64,000 bases of DNA from [Clostridium] celerecrescens 18A. GTDB taxonomy: Bacteria > Bacillota > Clostridia > Lachnospirales > Lachnospiraceae. Location: assembly GCF_002797975.1 (NCBI RefSeq), contig NZ_PGET01000001.1:3479501-3543500 (forward strand), in the 5' to 3' direction. The notes below the pieces were generated by a model that did not search any database, was not told the origin of the DNA, and was given only the letters and a program-made list of their open reading frames with translations. The translations under genes were made by a program, and so were the position numbers. Of this stretch, positions 35,658 through 44,414 are shown piece by piece (position 1 is the stretch's first letter; every line of letters starts with the position of its first letter).

Positions 35658-36552
35658 CCTTTACTCCATTCCCCAGAGTCACCTTTCCAGGAAAACGCTC
35701 TGCGAACTTCGGCAGAAGATTTTCCATCAGTTCTTCCAGTGTCAGTATCCCATCCGGTAAGTCTACGCCATTCTTTTGCAGTTCATAGGCCAGCTCTGTT
35801 ACCTGGGGAACATCCAGGCGGTAGGATTTAAGTTCCTTGACCCTTGAAAATATTTCCTTCGGAGCTCCGTCCATGACTACCTTACCGTTGTCCATGACAA
35901 TGACCCGGTCTGCATCTATGACTTCTTCCATATAGTGAGTAATCAGAAGGACCGTGATTCCTTCCTTCCTGTTTAATTCCCTGACCGTTTTCACAACTTC
36001 CTTCCGGCCGTTAGGATCCAACATGGCCGTAGGCTCGTCCAAAACAATGCACTGAGGCCGCATTGCCATAACGCCGGCAATGGCAACCCTTTGCTTCTGT
36101 CCACCGGAAAGCCGGTTAGGGGATTTTAAGCGATATGCAGCCATTCCAACACTCTCCAGGCTCTCATTTACCCGCTTCCATATCTCCTCCGTAGGAACTC
36201 CCAGGTTTTCAGGACCAAACCCTACATCTTCCTCCACGATATTTCCGATGATCTGATTATCCGGGTTCTGGAATACCATACCGGTCTTTTTCCGAACTTC
36301 CCATAAATTCTCTTCCACAGAGGTATCCATTCCCTGAATCCACACGGTTCCCTCCGTAGGAAGAAGGATCGCATCTAACTGTTTTGCAAAGGTTGACTTG
36401 CCAGAACCGTTGTGTCCAAGAATGGCTACAAACTGCCCCGCCTTAATATCCAAACTGACGCCGTCAATGGCACGTTTAATCTCTTCAATATTTTCTTCCT
36501 CATCTCTTCTGATATAATCAAATATCAGTTTCGAAGTTTTTATTATTCCCAT
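35647..36552 (-). CDS. ecfA1: ECF transporter ATP-binding protein EcfA1
   Basis: 301 residues with Walker [11 protein letters not shown]-loop [22 protein letters not shown] (the typical CbiO/EcfA1 segment), signature [13 protein letters not shown], Walker [14 protein letters not shown] and switch His in ITHYMEEV. The start at 36552 is chosen because GAAAGG lies upstream and the protein then opens [13 protein letters not shown]. First gene of ecfA1-ecfA2-ecfT-truA. Confidence 0.93.
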   Translation of the reverse strand: MGIIKTSKLIFDYIRRDEEENIEEIKRAIDGVSLDIKAGQFVAILGHNGSGKSTFAKQLDAILLPTEGTVWIQGMDTSVEENLWEVRKKTGMVFQNPDNQIIGNIVEEDVGFGPENLGVPTEEIWKRVNESLESVGMAAYRLKSPNRLSGGQKQRVAIAGVMAMRPQCIVLDEPTAMLDPNGRKEVVKTVRELNRKEGITVLLITHYMEEVIDADRVIVMDNGKVVMDGAPKEIFSRVKELKSYRLDVPQVTELAYELQKNGVDLPDGILTLEELMENLLPKFAERFPGKVTLGNGVKDGN

Positions 36553-36710
36553 AGCAGACCTTTCTCTGATACACTCAAACATACATATGCCACATAATTT
36601 TAGATGAATATTTCATAACAGTCAAGCATAGACGTGAATCTTTTGTAAATTCAGGGGTGAAATAGACAGTAAAACGAAGTGTTTGAAACCTTTTCTCTAT
36701 ATCCAGGGAT

Positions 36711-36746
36711 AAAAAAATGGCACAGATGCAATCTGTGCCATTTTTT
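36711..36746. terminator. Bidirectional terminator between ecfA1 and a cell-wall protein gene
   Basis: AATGGCACAGAT (36716-36727) pairs with ATCTGTGCCATT (36731-36742), 3-base loop, flanked by A and T runs on both sides. It lies 1-2 bases after the stop of the cell-wall protein gene. Confidence 0.92.
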
Positions 36747-36747
36747 A

Positions 36748-37773
36748 TTACGGAACCCAAAGTCCGGAAGCGTCAATATGGTAAATGCCGTCAACCTTCG
36801 TATTCACCGCCAAGCTGCCGTCGCTATAGAGGTAATACCACTTTCCAGGCTGCGGCTGGATCCAGCCGATAGCCATATCACCGTCGGAGTTTAAGTAATA
36901 CCACTTTCCGTTTATCTGCTGCCAGCCGGTCATCATCTGGGCGTTAGCTCCCATATAATACCATTTTTCGCCAATTAACTGCCAGCCAGCTACTGCGAAG
37001 CCATCCTTGTTAAAATAGTACCATTTTCCGCTGATCATTTTCCATTGACCGACAACGTAATTTCCGTCCTCGCCCCGATATTTTTTTCCGTTCTGATACT
37101 CTGCCCAGGTTCCTGAAGTATCGCCCAGCTCCTGTACCACGGAATCATCAGAGGTGGTAACTTCTCCTTCTTTTAAATAATCTTCTTCCGAAGAATCCTT
37201 TAGAATCGCCTTTACGGTATAGTAATATTTATAACCGCCATCCATATACTGCAGAAGGTCCACAGAAGTAGATGAGGTAGTCAGGCTCTTGACCCAGATA
37301 CCGCCTTCCCGGTACAGGACCACCTGGTACCTGGATGCGAAAGGAACCTTTTTCCAGGAAGCCTTCGTCTTAGCGTTGTCGCTCCAACCTGCCTCTTTTG
37401 GGCTTTCCAGCATTGCTACCGGAACGTAGGAAACCTTTATTTCAGTTTCACCATCTTCTGCCTTTACAGAAACCAGGCTTCCACCAAAAATCGTGCAATC
37501 AGATCTGGTAAACGTGCCGTCTACACTTATGGTAGCGGTGATCTTCTTACCCGGAATCCAATCGTCTACATCCTCCTTGCTCCATTTCGGATTTACCTCA
37601 GAATAGTTGACGGTTACATCCGGAACCTGAATCCCTTCCGTCCAGCTGCTTTTACTTCCATGATCCAGGCGGATCTTCAAGCTTCCGGAAGCCGGTGCTG
37701 TCATCCCTGTTCCCAGAACCATAAAAGCGCATAAAAGTACCAGCCACTTCCCTTTCCCCTGCATCCATTTCAT
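36748..37773 (-). CDS. Secreted protein with cell-wall-binding (choline-binding type) repeats
   Basis: 341 residues: signal peptide (WLVLLCAFMVLGTGMTAPASG), an uncharacterised beta-rich domain (about 30-210, with a fibronectin-III-like part KTKASWKKVPFASRYQVVLYREGG), and four to five C-terminal repeats of the GWQQINGKWYYLNSDGDMA type (about 235-335). Such repeats bind choline or other wall decorations in Gram-positive bacteria. 23 bases after a similar gene, so the two are a tandem pair in one operon. Enzymatic motifs are absent; role probably surface structural or adhesive. Confidence 0.85.
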   Translation of the reverse strand: MKWMQGKGKWLVLLCAFMVLGTGMTAPASGSLKIRLDHGSKSSWTEGIQVPDVTVNYSEVNPKWSKEDVDDWIPGKKITATISVDGTFTRSDCTIFGGSLVSVKAEDGETEIKVSYVPVAMLESPKEAGWSDNAKTKASWKKVPFASRYQVVLYREGGIWVKSLTTSSTSVDLLQYMDGGYKYYYTVKAILKDSSEEDYLKEGEVTTSDDSVVQELGDTSGTWAEYQNGKKYRGEDGNYVVGQWKMISGKWYYFNKDGFAVAGWQLIGEKWYYMGANAQMMTGWQQINGKWYYLNSDGDMAIGWIQPQPGKWYYLYSDGSLAVNTKVDGIYHIDASGLWVP

Positions 37774-37796
37774 TGTATCTACTTCCTTTCCTGATA

Positions 37797-39023
37797 TTAC
37801 TTACGCCAGATACCGTTGCCGTCAACCGGAAAACCACTGATGGTAGTATTAACAGCCTTTGAGCCTTCACCTGGATAGAAGTAGTACCAATTTCCTTCTA
37901 CCTGCCTCCAGCCTTCCTGCATGGCTCCGGTGGAATCCGTATAATACCATTTATTATTGTAATTAACCCAGCCAGTAATCATGGCTCCTTCTACACCGCT
38001 TGTCGCAGATGGATTTAAATAATACCATTTGTTATTGGATACAACCCAGCCCGTTGTCATCGCCCCATCGCTGTTTAAGAAATACCATAAATTATTCCTC
38101 TGCTGCCAGCCAGTGACCATACCTCCGTTTGAATCAAATAAATACCACTTATTATTGATTTTAGCCCAATTGTTCTTCTGGTAGGTTCCATCCGGATATC
38201 GGTAATACCAGATATTTCCGGTCTTGATCCAGCCGACCTGGCCGTTCGCTACAGCGCTGTTATCCTGGCCGCTTCCATCTGATACCTTTTCCTGCGGCAG
38301 GTATACTTCGCCAGATTCCGTCCATTCGCTGTTCTTTCCATATTTCTGCTCGCTCTCCGTATAAGGTACGGTACGAACCTTAAAGCTATAGGTGCCTGCC
38401 TTTGTCATATAAGGAAAGAAGTTATAAGTGGTAGCCTTAAGCTTCTCCACCTTTTTTATAATACTGTTTCCCCGGTACAGATAAACATCATAGGCGCCTG
38501 AACTATTATCAACAGAGCTCCACTTGGCAGTGCCGTATCCAGAATCTCTCCAATCAGCATCCTCCGGTGATTCATAAGTTCCTTTTACAGGCTTAAAGGT
38601 AAATGTGACATACAGCGTATCTGACCCTGAGCGGCTGGAAGAAACATAGGTTCCTCCTTTAATGGATACATTACTGGACTGATAACCACCCTTAAAAGCA
38701 TACTCATCGGAGTTTGTCGCCCTTAAAGTTACCTTCATCTTTGGTTCGGAACCAACCTTCATTTCCTTCGTATCAGATGTGATCCAGTCCAAATCCGTTA
38801 CTTCGTATCTATCGTTGTTGGAATAAACGTAATTCCCTGTTCCTTCGTTAGTCTTAAAACTACTCTCTGATGGCAGTGTGTCCCCTGAGGCAAGCTCCTC
38901 TAATCCTGCGTAAATGGTCACCGATGTTATGGTCTTTACAGCAGCCAGAGATTCAAATGGGATGGTGAGTCCCAGCAGGCTTACCATAGAAGCCAATGCA
39001 GCTAACCGTTTAAAAAGTCTCAT
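37797..39023 (-). CDS. Secreted protein with cell-wall-binding repeats, upstream paralogue
   Basis: 408 residues: signal peptide (LFKRLAALASMVSLLGLTIPFESLA), a beta-rich domain with two Ig/fibronectin-like parts (TEDADWRDSGYGTAKW-like region matches the same place in the downstream protein), and six C-terminal repeats of the GWVNYNNKWYYTDSTGAM type. The start at 39023 is chosen because GGGAGG lies 10 bases before it; the GTG upstream would include that site. Similar architecture to the downstream gene suggests duplication. Confidence 0.85.
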   Translation of the reverse strand: MRLFKRLAALASMVSLLGLTIPFESLAAVKTITSVTIYAGLEELASGDTLPSESSFKTNEGTGNYVYSNNDRYEVTDLDWITSDTKEMKVGSEPKMKVTLRATNSDEYAFKGGYQSSNVSIKGGTYVSSSRSGSDTLYVTFTFKPVKGTYESPEDADWRDSGYGTAKWSSVDNSSGAYDVYLYRGNSIIKKVEKLKATTYNFFPYMTKAGTYSFKVRTVPYTESEQKYGKNSEWTESGEVYLPQEKVSDGSGQDNSAVANGQVGWIKTGNIWYYRYPDGTYQKNNWAKINNKWYLFDSNGGMVTGWQQRNNLWYFLNSDGAMTTGWVVSNNKWYYLNPSATSGVEGAMITGWVNYNNKWYYTDSTGAMQEGWRQVEGNWYYFYPGEGSKAVNTTISGFPVDGNGIWRK

Positions 39024-39087
39024 AAAAAAACCTCCCACTATAAATTAACGTAATTTGACAAAACAGTCATCTACTTCTACTACTGAC

Positions 39088-39117
39088 ATTATATCCCTAA
39101 AAGCAATTATCCGTCAA
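39088..39117 (-). promoter_or_regulatory. Promoter of the cell-wall protein pair
   Basis: TTGACG (39112-39117) and TATAAT (39088-39093), 18-base spacer, minus strand, about 60 bases before the start codon. Confidence 0.75.
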
Positions 39118-39169
39118 CTTACGATATTCTTTCTTTATTCTTGCATTTCTGTATGGATTAGAAGAAAAA

Positions 39170-39209
39170 CAAAAAAATCCCGATATTGGGGGTGCTCCAA
39201 CACTGGGAT
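39170..39209 (-). terminator. Terminator of the alpha (rpoA-rplQ) operon
   Basis: ATCCCAGTGTTGG (39197-39209) with CCAATATCGGGAT (39177-39189), stem with two wobble pairs and one mismatch, followed on the minus strand by T7. It lies after the structured repeat element, so that element is transcribed as part of the rplQ 3' end. Confidence 0.82.
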
Positions 39210-39240
39210 GAGGGGGTGCAGTGCAAGTTGGCGGGGTGTT

Positions 39241-39380
39241 GAGTCCGCAGTGCAAGCTGACAAATCCGTCGGATTTGCAGCTCACGTGCATTCGCCCTAT
39301 GAAGAAAGGTTCGATAAAATTTTCTTATGTGCAAGCACAACGAAAATTTTATCGAACCTTTCTTCAGCACTGCTCATTGC
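39241..39380 (-). repeat. Structured repeat element, copy 1 (3' side of rplQ)
   Basis: In element orientation: GCAATGAGCAGTGC (39367-39380), a 24-bp perfect stem (39342-39365 with 39301-39324) capped by TGTGCTTGCACA, the linker ATAGGGCGAATGC, a second hairpin around AGCTGCAAATCC / GGATTTGTCAGCT, and GCACTGCGGACTC (39241-39253). GCAGTGC and GCACTGC at the ends pair, giving a three-way junction. Copy 2 is at 61982-62118. A spare GCACTGC (39218-39224 in GCAGTGCAAGTTG) follows downstream. It begins 9 bases after the rplQ stop. Confidence 0.8.
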
Positions 39381-39389
39381 TTTCGTGGA

Positions 39390-39926
39390 TTATACCAGTT
39401 CAAGCACGACTGCCATAGCTCCGTCACCCTTACGCTGGCCGATCTTAACGATACGTGTATAACCACCGTTGCGGGATACGTACTTTGGTGCAACTTCTTC
39501 AAACAGTTTCTTTGGCAGATCAACAGATTTTGTATTTTTCTTTCTTCCTGCAGCCTGTGCGGGAACTTCTGTTACATCATAAAGAACTTTTAACATCTGT
39601 CTTCTTGCGTGAAGTCTGGAAGGAAGATCTTTCTTGATCTCTTTCTCTACTTCATCGTATACGGTAACTTTCTTACCGTTAACAACTTCTTTTACTCTCT
39701 TGCCGTCTTTATCTTTACGTGCAACCTTTGCGGTAACCTTAACAGTCTCAAAGTTGTCTTTCTCTTTTACCGCTAAAGCGATGAGGCCTTCAGCCACCTT
39801 GCGGATTTCTTTTGCTCTTGCCTCTGTTGTCACGATTTTGCCATTATATAATAATGCAGTTACCTGGCTTCTGATTAATGCTTTTCTCTGGCTGGAAGTT
39901 TTTCCCAGCTTTCTATATCCTGCCAT
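39390..39926 (-). CDS. rplQ: 50S ribosomal protein L17 with an internal insertion
   Basis: 178 residues, longer than the usual 115-130. N-terminus AGYRKLGKTSSQRKALIRSQ and C-terminus GGYTRIVKIGQRKGDGAMAVVLELV are standard; between them about 50 extra residues are inserted (ARKDKDGKRVKEVVNGKKV and AAGRKKNTKSVDLPKKLFE). Such long L17 forms occur in Lachnospiraceae. The start at 39926 is supported by GGAGG; a longer frame has no site. Last gene of the alpha operon. Confidence 0.94.
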   Translation of the reverse strand: MAGYRKLGKTSSQRKALIRSQVTALLYNGKIVTTEARAKEIRKVAEGLIALAVKEKDNFETVKVTAKVARKDKDGKRVKEVVNGKKVTVYDEVEKEIKKDLPSRLHARRQMLKVLYDVTEVPAQAAGRKKNTKSVDLPKKLFEEVAPKYVSRNGGYTRIVKIGQRKGDGAMAVVLELV

Positions 39927-40024
39927 TTTAATATTCCTCCATTTGTGGAACACAGGTACACGCTTCTTCGGACTTACTGTACCGGTGCTTAATCTCCATA
40001 AATTACCTGCTTCAAGCGGTCCGG

Positions 40025-40993
40025 TTATACACCGGCATCATCGCTTGGGTTAAGCTGCAAGCCTAACTCTTTTAATTTAGCCAGCACTTCTTCTAAAGAC
40101 TTGCGGCCCAGGTTACGAACCTTCATCATGTCCTCAGAGGTACGGTTGCACAGTTCTTCCACTGTATTGATACCGGCTCTCTTCAGACAGTTGTATGAAC
40201 GGACGGAAAGCTCCAGTTCATCAATGTTCATTTCCAGAACCTTTTCCTTTTCATTATCCTCTTTTTCCACCATGACTTCTGCAGTCTTGGCGTTCTCAGA
40301 TAAATCAATGAACAGATTCAAGTGCTCGCTGAGCACCTTAGCGGCAAGGCTGACCGCTTCATCCGGTGCCGAAGTACCGTTTGTAAAAACATCTAATGTC
40401 AGTTTATCATAATCGGTAACCTGACCTACTCGGGTGTTTTCTACCGTCATGTTGACGCGCTCGACTGGTGTATAGATAGAATCAACGGCAATCACGCCAA
40501 TCGGTAAATCTTCACTCTTATTCTTGTCTGCGCTTACATAGCCACGGCCCTTGGTGATAGTAAGTTCCATATAGAACTTGCTGTCCGTGCCGCCGCTGAG
40601 AGTTGCAATGATCTGTTCCGGATTCATGATCTCAATATCCGGATCCGCCTGAATGTCCGCGGCCGTAATAACGCCTTCGCCTTCAAACTCAATGTATGCA
40701 ACCTTAGCTTCGTTAGTATCGCTATTATTCTTAATAGATAAGCTCTTGATGTTCATGATGATTTCAGTCACATCTTCCTTAACTCCTGGAATAGAACTGA
40801 ATTCATGCAAAACGCCGTCGATTTTTACCTGGCTGACTGCAGCGCCCGGTAAGGAAGAAAGCATGATTCTTCTCAAGGAATTTCCTAAAGTCGTGCCATA
40901 ACCTCTTTCAAGCGGTTCAACTACAAATTTGCCATATTTCTTGTCTTCTGAGATTTCAGCAATCTCAATGTTTGGTTTTTCAAAATCGAACAC
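40025..40993 (-). CDS. rpoA: DNA-directed RNA polymerase subunit alpha
   Basis: 322 residues from a GTG start at 40993, which AGGAGGGG precedes; the longer frame has 30 residues without homology. N-terminal dimerisation domain ([20 protein letters not shown]), alphaCTD with [21 protein letters not shown] and [19 protein letters not shown], which binds UP elements and regulators. Sits between rpsD and rplQ as is universal. Confidence 0.97.
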   Translation of the reverse strand: MFDFEKPNIEIAEISEDKKYGKFVVEPLERGYGTTLGNSLRRIMLSSLPGAAVSQVKIDGVLHEFSSIPGVKEDVTEIIMNIKSLSIKNNSDTNEAKVAYIEFEGEGVITAADIQADPDIEIMNPEQIIATLSGGTDSKFYMELTITKGRGYVSADKNKSEDLPIGVIAVDSIYTPVERVNMTVENTRVGQVTDYDKLTLDVFTNGTSAPDEAVSLAAKVLSEHLNLFIDLSENAKTAEVMVEKEDNEKEKVLEMNIDELELSVRSYNCLKRAGINTVEELCNRTSEDMMKVRNLGRKSLEEVLAKLKELGLQLNPSDDAGV

Positions 40994-41098
40994 TAATAGC
41001 CCCTCCTTTTGGGTATTTTGTATCGAGGGTCTTATACTCAAACCTTGCCCAGGGGGTATCCCCTGGGCGAAAGCCGGCTTCAATCAACAGACTTTCAA

Positions 41099-41692
41099 TT
41101 ATTTGGAGTACAACTCGACGATAAGCATTTCATTCACCGGAACATCAATCTCATCTCTTGTTGGTAACTCTTTTACAGTACCACGTAAATTCTCATGGTC
41201 AACATCAAGCCATGCCGGAACCATACGTCCTGCGGTTGATTCCTGAACACTTTTGAATCTTGAATTGGCTTTGCACTTCTCTTTAACTTCGATCACATCT
41301 CCAGCCTTAATTAAATAGGAAGGAATGTTTACGCATTTGCCGTTTACAAGAATGCTCTTATGGTCAACCATCTGTCTGGTCTCTCTTCTTGTTCTTCCGA
41401 ATCCCATACGGAATACTACATTGTCAAGTCTTCTCTCAAGAAGGATCATCAGGTTTTCACCCACAAGACCATTCATTCTGGAAGCCTTAGCATAGTAGTT
41501 ACGGAAAGGTTTCTCAAGAACTCCGTAGATGAATTTGGCTTTCTGCTTTTCTCTAAGCTGAATGCCGTACTCACTCATCTTTCTGTTAGCTCTTTTTAAT
41601 TCTCTGTTTGATTTTTTATCTATTCCTAAATAGATTGGATCAAGACCAAGGGATCTACATCTTTTAAGAACAGGAACTCTATCAACTGCCAC
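41099..41692 (-). CDS. rpsD: 30S ribosomal protein S4
   Basis: 197 residues, the cysteine-free form of S4. S4 core RPLKKSDRELKRANRKMSEYG-type start and the S4 RNA-binding domain RLDNVVFRMGFGRTRRETRQMVDHK. Nucleates assembly of the 30S body; may repress its operon. 16 bases upstream of its start is rpsK. Confidence 0.96.
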   Translation of the reverse strand: MAVDRVPVLKRCRSLGLDPIYLGIDKKSNRELKRANRKMSEYGIQLREKQKAKFIYGVLEKPFRNYYAKASRMNGLVGENLMILLERRLDNVVFRMGFGRTRRETRQMVDHKSILVNGKCVNIPSYLIKAGDVIEVKEKCKANSRFKSVQESTAGRMVPAWLDVDHENLRGTVKELPTRDEIDVPVNEMLIVELYSK

Positions 41693-41708
41693 TGTAATTA
41701 CCTCCTAA

Positions 41709-42110
41709 TTAGACTCTTCTACGTTTTGGTGGACGACAACCGTTATGTGGAACTGGGGTTACATCCTTAATGCTGGTTACCTCTAATCCGCATGCCTGAA
41801 GTGCGCGAATAGCTGCTTCACGGCCTGAACCAGGACCTTTAACCATAACGTCTACTGATTTTAAACCATGTATAAGAGCTGCCTTAGTAGCAGTTTCTGC
41901 CGCCATCTGAGCTGCATATGGAGTAGATTTCCTTGAACCTCTGAAGCCAAGACCACCAGCACTTGCCCAGGATAATGCGTTACCCTGTGTATCTGTTAAT
42001 GTCACGATCGTGTTATTAAAAGATGACTGGATATGTGCTTGTCCGCGTTCAACGTTTTTCTTTACGCGCTTTTTTGTCACTTTTTTAGTAGTGGACACTT
42101 TTTTAGCCAT
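41709..42110 (-). CDS. rpsK: 30S ribosomal protein S11
   Basis: 133 residues. [46 protein letters not shown] and [17 protein letters not shown] are standard. The N-terminus is more basic than usual ([19 protein letters not shown]). Located in the spc/alpha junction. Confidence 0.96.
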   Translation of the reverse strand: MAKKVSTTKKVTKKRVKKNVERGQAHIQSSFNNTIVTLTDTQGNALSWASAGGLGFRGSRKSTPYAAQMAAETATKAALIHGLKSVDVMVKGPGSGREAAIRALQACGLEVTSIKDVTPVPHNGCRPPKRRRV

Positions 42111-42275
42111 TTTAAACTAACCTACTTTCTTTTTACTTGCATCTGAATCCTGTTATTCCTGTTTTTAAAACATGTAACGTGATTCGCTGTTGTTGGATAA
42201 TGAAGTTCTTTGCCCGATAAAGCGGGGCACGCCGTCACACTGAGTTCGTGAGATAACTCACTAAATGTTCAATGC

Positions 42276-42644
42276 TTATTTCTTCTTGTTTGCTACAGTC
42301 TTTCTAGGACCCTTACGAGTTCTTGCGTTGGTCTTTGTCTTCTGACCACGAACTGGCAGGCTCTTTCTATGACGGATTCCACGGTAGCAACCGATTTCCT
42401 GAAGTCTCTTGATGTTCATAGCGATCTCTCTGCGTAAATCACCTTCAACAATCTGAGAATCAGTAATTACTGATGAAATTCTCTTTACTTCGTCGTCTGT
42501 TAAGTCCTTAACACGAGTATCAGGACTAACGCCAGCCTCTGTCAGGATGCGGTTTGAACTTGTTCTGCCGATACCGTAGATATAGGTCAAGCCGATCTCA
42601 ACACGTTTTTCTCTTGGTAAATCAACACCTGAAATACGAGCCAT
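42276..42644 (-). CDS. rpsM: 30S ribosomal protein S13
   Basis: 122 residues, full length: [25 protein letters not shown], with C-terminal [20 protein letters not shown] that contacts the tRNA anticodon region. The 165-base gap to rpsK carries two hairpins (GCCC..GGGC near 42220 and TGAGTT..AACTCA near 42239-42261). Confidence 0.96.
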   Translation of the reverse strand: MARISGVDLPREKRVEIGLTYIYGIGRTSSNRILTEAGVSPDTRVKDLTDDEVKRISSVITDSQIVEGDLRREIAMNIKRLQEIGCYRGIRHRKSLPVRGQKTKTNARTRKGPRKTVANKKK

Positions 42645-42671
42645 TTGTGTATTACACCTCCATTAATTTTT

Positions 42672-42785
42672 TTAACCTTGTCTCTGCTTATGCTTAGGAT
42701 TTTCACAGATTACTCTGATACTGCCTTTTCTCTTAATGATTTTGCATTTTTCGCAAATCGGTTTGACTGATGATCTAACCTTCAC
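42672..42785 (-). CDS. rpmJ: 50S ribosomal protein L36
   Basis: 37 residues from a GTG start: [20 protein letters not shown] then [17 protein letters not shown]. Three Cys and one His make the zinc site of the usual C+ form. Missed by length-based gene calling. GAGAATTGCT (weak Shine-Dalgarno) lies before it. Between infA and rpsM, the normal place. Confidence 0.95.
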   Translation of the reverse strand: MKVRSSVKPICEKCKIIKRKGSIRVICENPKHKQRQG

Positions 42786-42831
42786 AGCAATTCTCCTTTC
42801 CGTTATGCGCCCTTTCACATGAAGCACTTGC

Positions 42832-43131
42832 CGTCTTTTAAAAGACGTTTCCGCGCAAAAGCGCTCCCCCGCACCCGACCGGCTCTTTTACGAGCCTGGT
42901 GGCGATGGAGCTCTTTTTGGAAAGAGCCTTCTGAGTATACCCGCAGTGTGTTTTATCGTAAAACCAGTGCTGCCCATAAGGGCATAATACACCCAGTATT
43001 TCAACAAAGTCGCTATAGCATTATAACACTGTTTATTTTAAAATGCAAGCACTTTTTCCTATATATTTATTAACCCTTTACCCTGGTGTGTCGCACTAGG
43101 GAAACAGGCAGTGTTTTATAAAACAGCGCCT
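42832..43131. repeat. Array of short hairpins in the infA-rpmJ gap
   Basis: The 345-base gap holds no gene but eight inverted repeats in a row: CGTCTT..AAGACG (42832-42847), GCGC/GCGC (42853-42864), GGCTC/GAGCC (42881-42896), GCTCTTT/AAAGAGC (42910-42927), GTTTTA/TAAAAC (about 42950-42964), GCCC/GGGC (about 42972-42983), CCCTgGTG/CACtAGGG (43081-43101), AGGC..GCCT with TGTTTTA/TAAAACA (about 43106-43131). Their RNA would be a row of stems in the middle of the ribosomal transcript. Function unknown. Confidence 0.6.
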
Positions 43132-43349
43132 TATTTGTCTCTCCAGATGATCCTTCCTTTGCTTAAATCATAAGGGGACATCTCAATGGTCACTTTATCT
43201 CCCGGTAAAATACGAATGTAGTTCATGCGAAGTTTTCCGCTGATGTGAGCTAATACCTGATGGCCATTCTCCAGTTCTACCTGGAACATGGCGTTGGGAA
43301 GCTTCTCCACAACGGTTCCTTCAATTTCAATAACATCTGCTTTTGACAT
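43131..43349 (-). CDS. infA: Translation initiation factor IF-1
   Basis: 72 residues, S1-like OB fold: [22 protein letters not shown] and [30 protein letters not shown]. Binds the ribosomal A site during initiation. Standard position after map. Confidence 0.96.
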   Translation of the reverse strand: MSKADVIEIEGTVVEKLPNAMFQVELENGHQVLAHISGKLRMNYIRILPGDKVTIEMSPYDLSKGRIIWRDK

Positions 43350-43354
43350 AAAGC

Positions 43355-43636
43355 TTACCTCCTAACAACCTGTTCTTCTCTTTTGAAACATCTGATGAAA
43401 TGTTTGATTTCTTCATCGGTGACTAATTTATTTTCCCGGATCTTTACTCCGGGCGAATGTTTCTCCCATAAAAGGGCTTTCACATGCTTTTTCTTTTTCT
43501 TCTTCGGGCAGTTCAAACGTCTGCTTTTTCCGTCCACCAGATATATATATTCGCCTTCCTCCCGCAATATGAAGAAATAACCGTCTTTATCGTGACCCGC
43601 CGCAGACTTTACGAATGCTCCGGTAGTTAATTCCAT
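43355..43636 (-). CDS. KOW-domain RNA-binding protein (L14e/YlxR-type neighbour of infA)
   Basis: 93 residues from the ATG at 43636 (GAGGAA upstream). Opens with a KOW-like segment [23 protein letters not shown], as in L14e/L6e-type ribosomal proteins, then a lysine run [19 protein letters not shown]. Widespread in clostridia between map and infA and annotated only as KOW domain protein; probably binds ribosomal RNA. Exact role unknown. Confidence 0.8.
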   Translation of the reverse strand: MELTTGAFVKSAAGHDKDGYFFILREEGEYIYLVDGKSRRLNCPKKKKKKHVKALLWEKHSPGVKIRENKLVTDEEIKHFIRCFKREEQVVRR

Positions 43637-43646
43637 GGGCATTTCC

Positions 43647-44411
43647 TCAGCGGTCAAAGGAAACCAGACTAAGAATCTCCGGTTCACCCTCTGTAATCAG
43701 CACGGTATTTTCATAATGAGCGGAAAGGCTGCCATCCTCTGTAACTACGGTCCAGTCATCGTCAAGCCATACGACCTCAGGGGTTCCCCCATTGATCATG
43801 GGTTCGATGGCCAAGGTCATTCCCGGCTTTAATTTGATTCCCCGTCTTTTCTGTGCAAAGTTCGGCACCTCCGGCTCCTCATGGAGATGAGTACCGATTC
43901 CATGGCCTACCAGATCCCGTACAACTCCAAATCCAAATTTTTCTGCATGGATCTGGATTGCAGCAGATATATCATTCAGATGATTGCCAGATTTTGCAAA
44001 TTTAATCCCTTCAAAGAAACATTGTCTTGTCACTTCTATGAGCTGCCCTGCGAAAGGAGTGATCTCCCCGATTCCGTAAGTCCTAGCCGCATCGGAATGA
44101 TATCCTTTGTAAATAACCCCGGCATCCAGGCTTACGATATCGCCCTCCATTAAAATCCGTTTCTTGCTTGGAATCCCATGAACCACTTCATCGTTTACAG
44201 AAACGCAGATGGAGGCAGGATATCCGTTATAGTTCAGGAAAGAGGGCTGACAGCCGTAGCTCCTTATGATTTCTTCTCCCAGATGATCAATATCCCAGGT
44301 TGTCATTCCCGGCTTCAAGGCTTTTGAAAGCTCTTCGTGAGTTTTACAAAGAATCTTTCCTGCCTCTCTCATAAGTTCTATCTCTCTTGCAGATTTAATC
44401 GTAACTGACAT
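43647..44411 (-). CDS. map: Methionine aminopeptidase type I
   Basis: Removes the initiator Met from new proteins. 254 residues; metal ligands visible in SLDAGVIYKGYHSDAART (two Asp), GHGIGTHLHEEPEVPN (His), TLAIEPMINGG (Glu) and SAHYENTVLITEGE (Glu). Follows adk by 3 bases in the secY-adk-map-infA order. Confidence 0.95.
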   Translation of the reverse strand: MSVTIKSAREIELMREAGKILCKTHEELSKALKPGMTTWDIDHLGEEIIRSYGCQPSFLNYNGYPASICVSVNDEVVHGIPSKKRILMEGDIVSLDAGVIYKGYHSDAARTYGIGEITPFAGQLIEVTRQCFFEGIKFAKSGNHLNDISAAIQIHAEKFGFGVVRDLVGHGIGTHLHEEPEVPNFAQKRRGIKLKPGMTLAIEPMINGGTPEVVWLDDDWTVVTEDGSLSAHYENTVLITEGEPEILSLVSFDR

Positions 44412-44414
44412 AAA

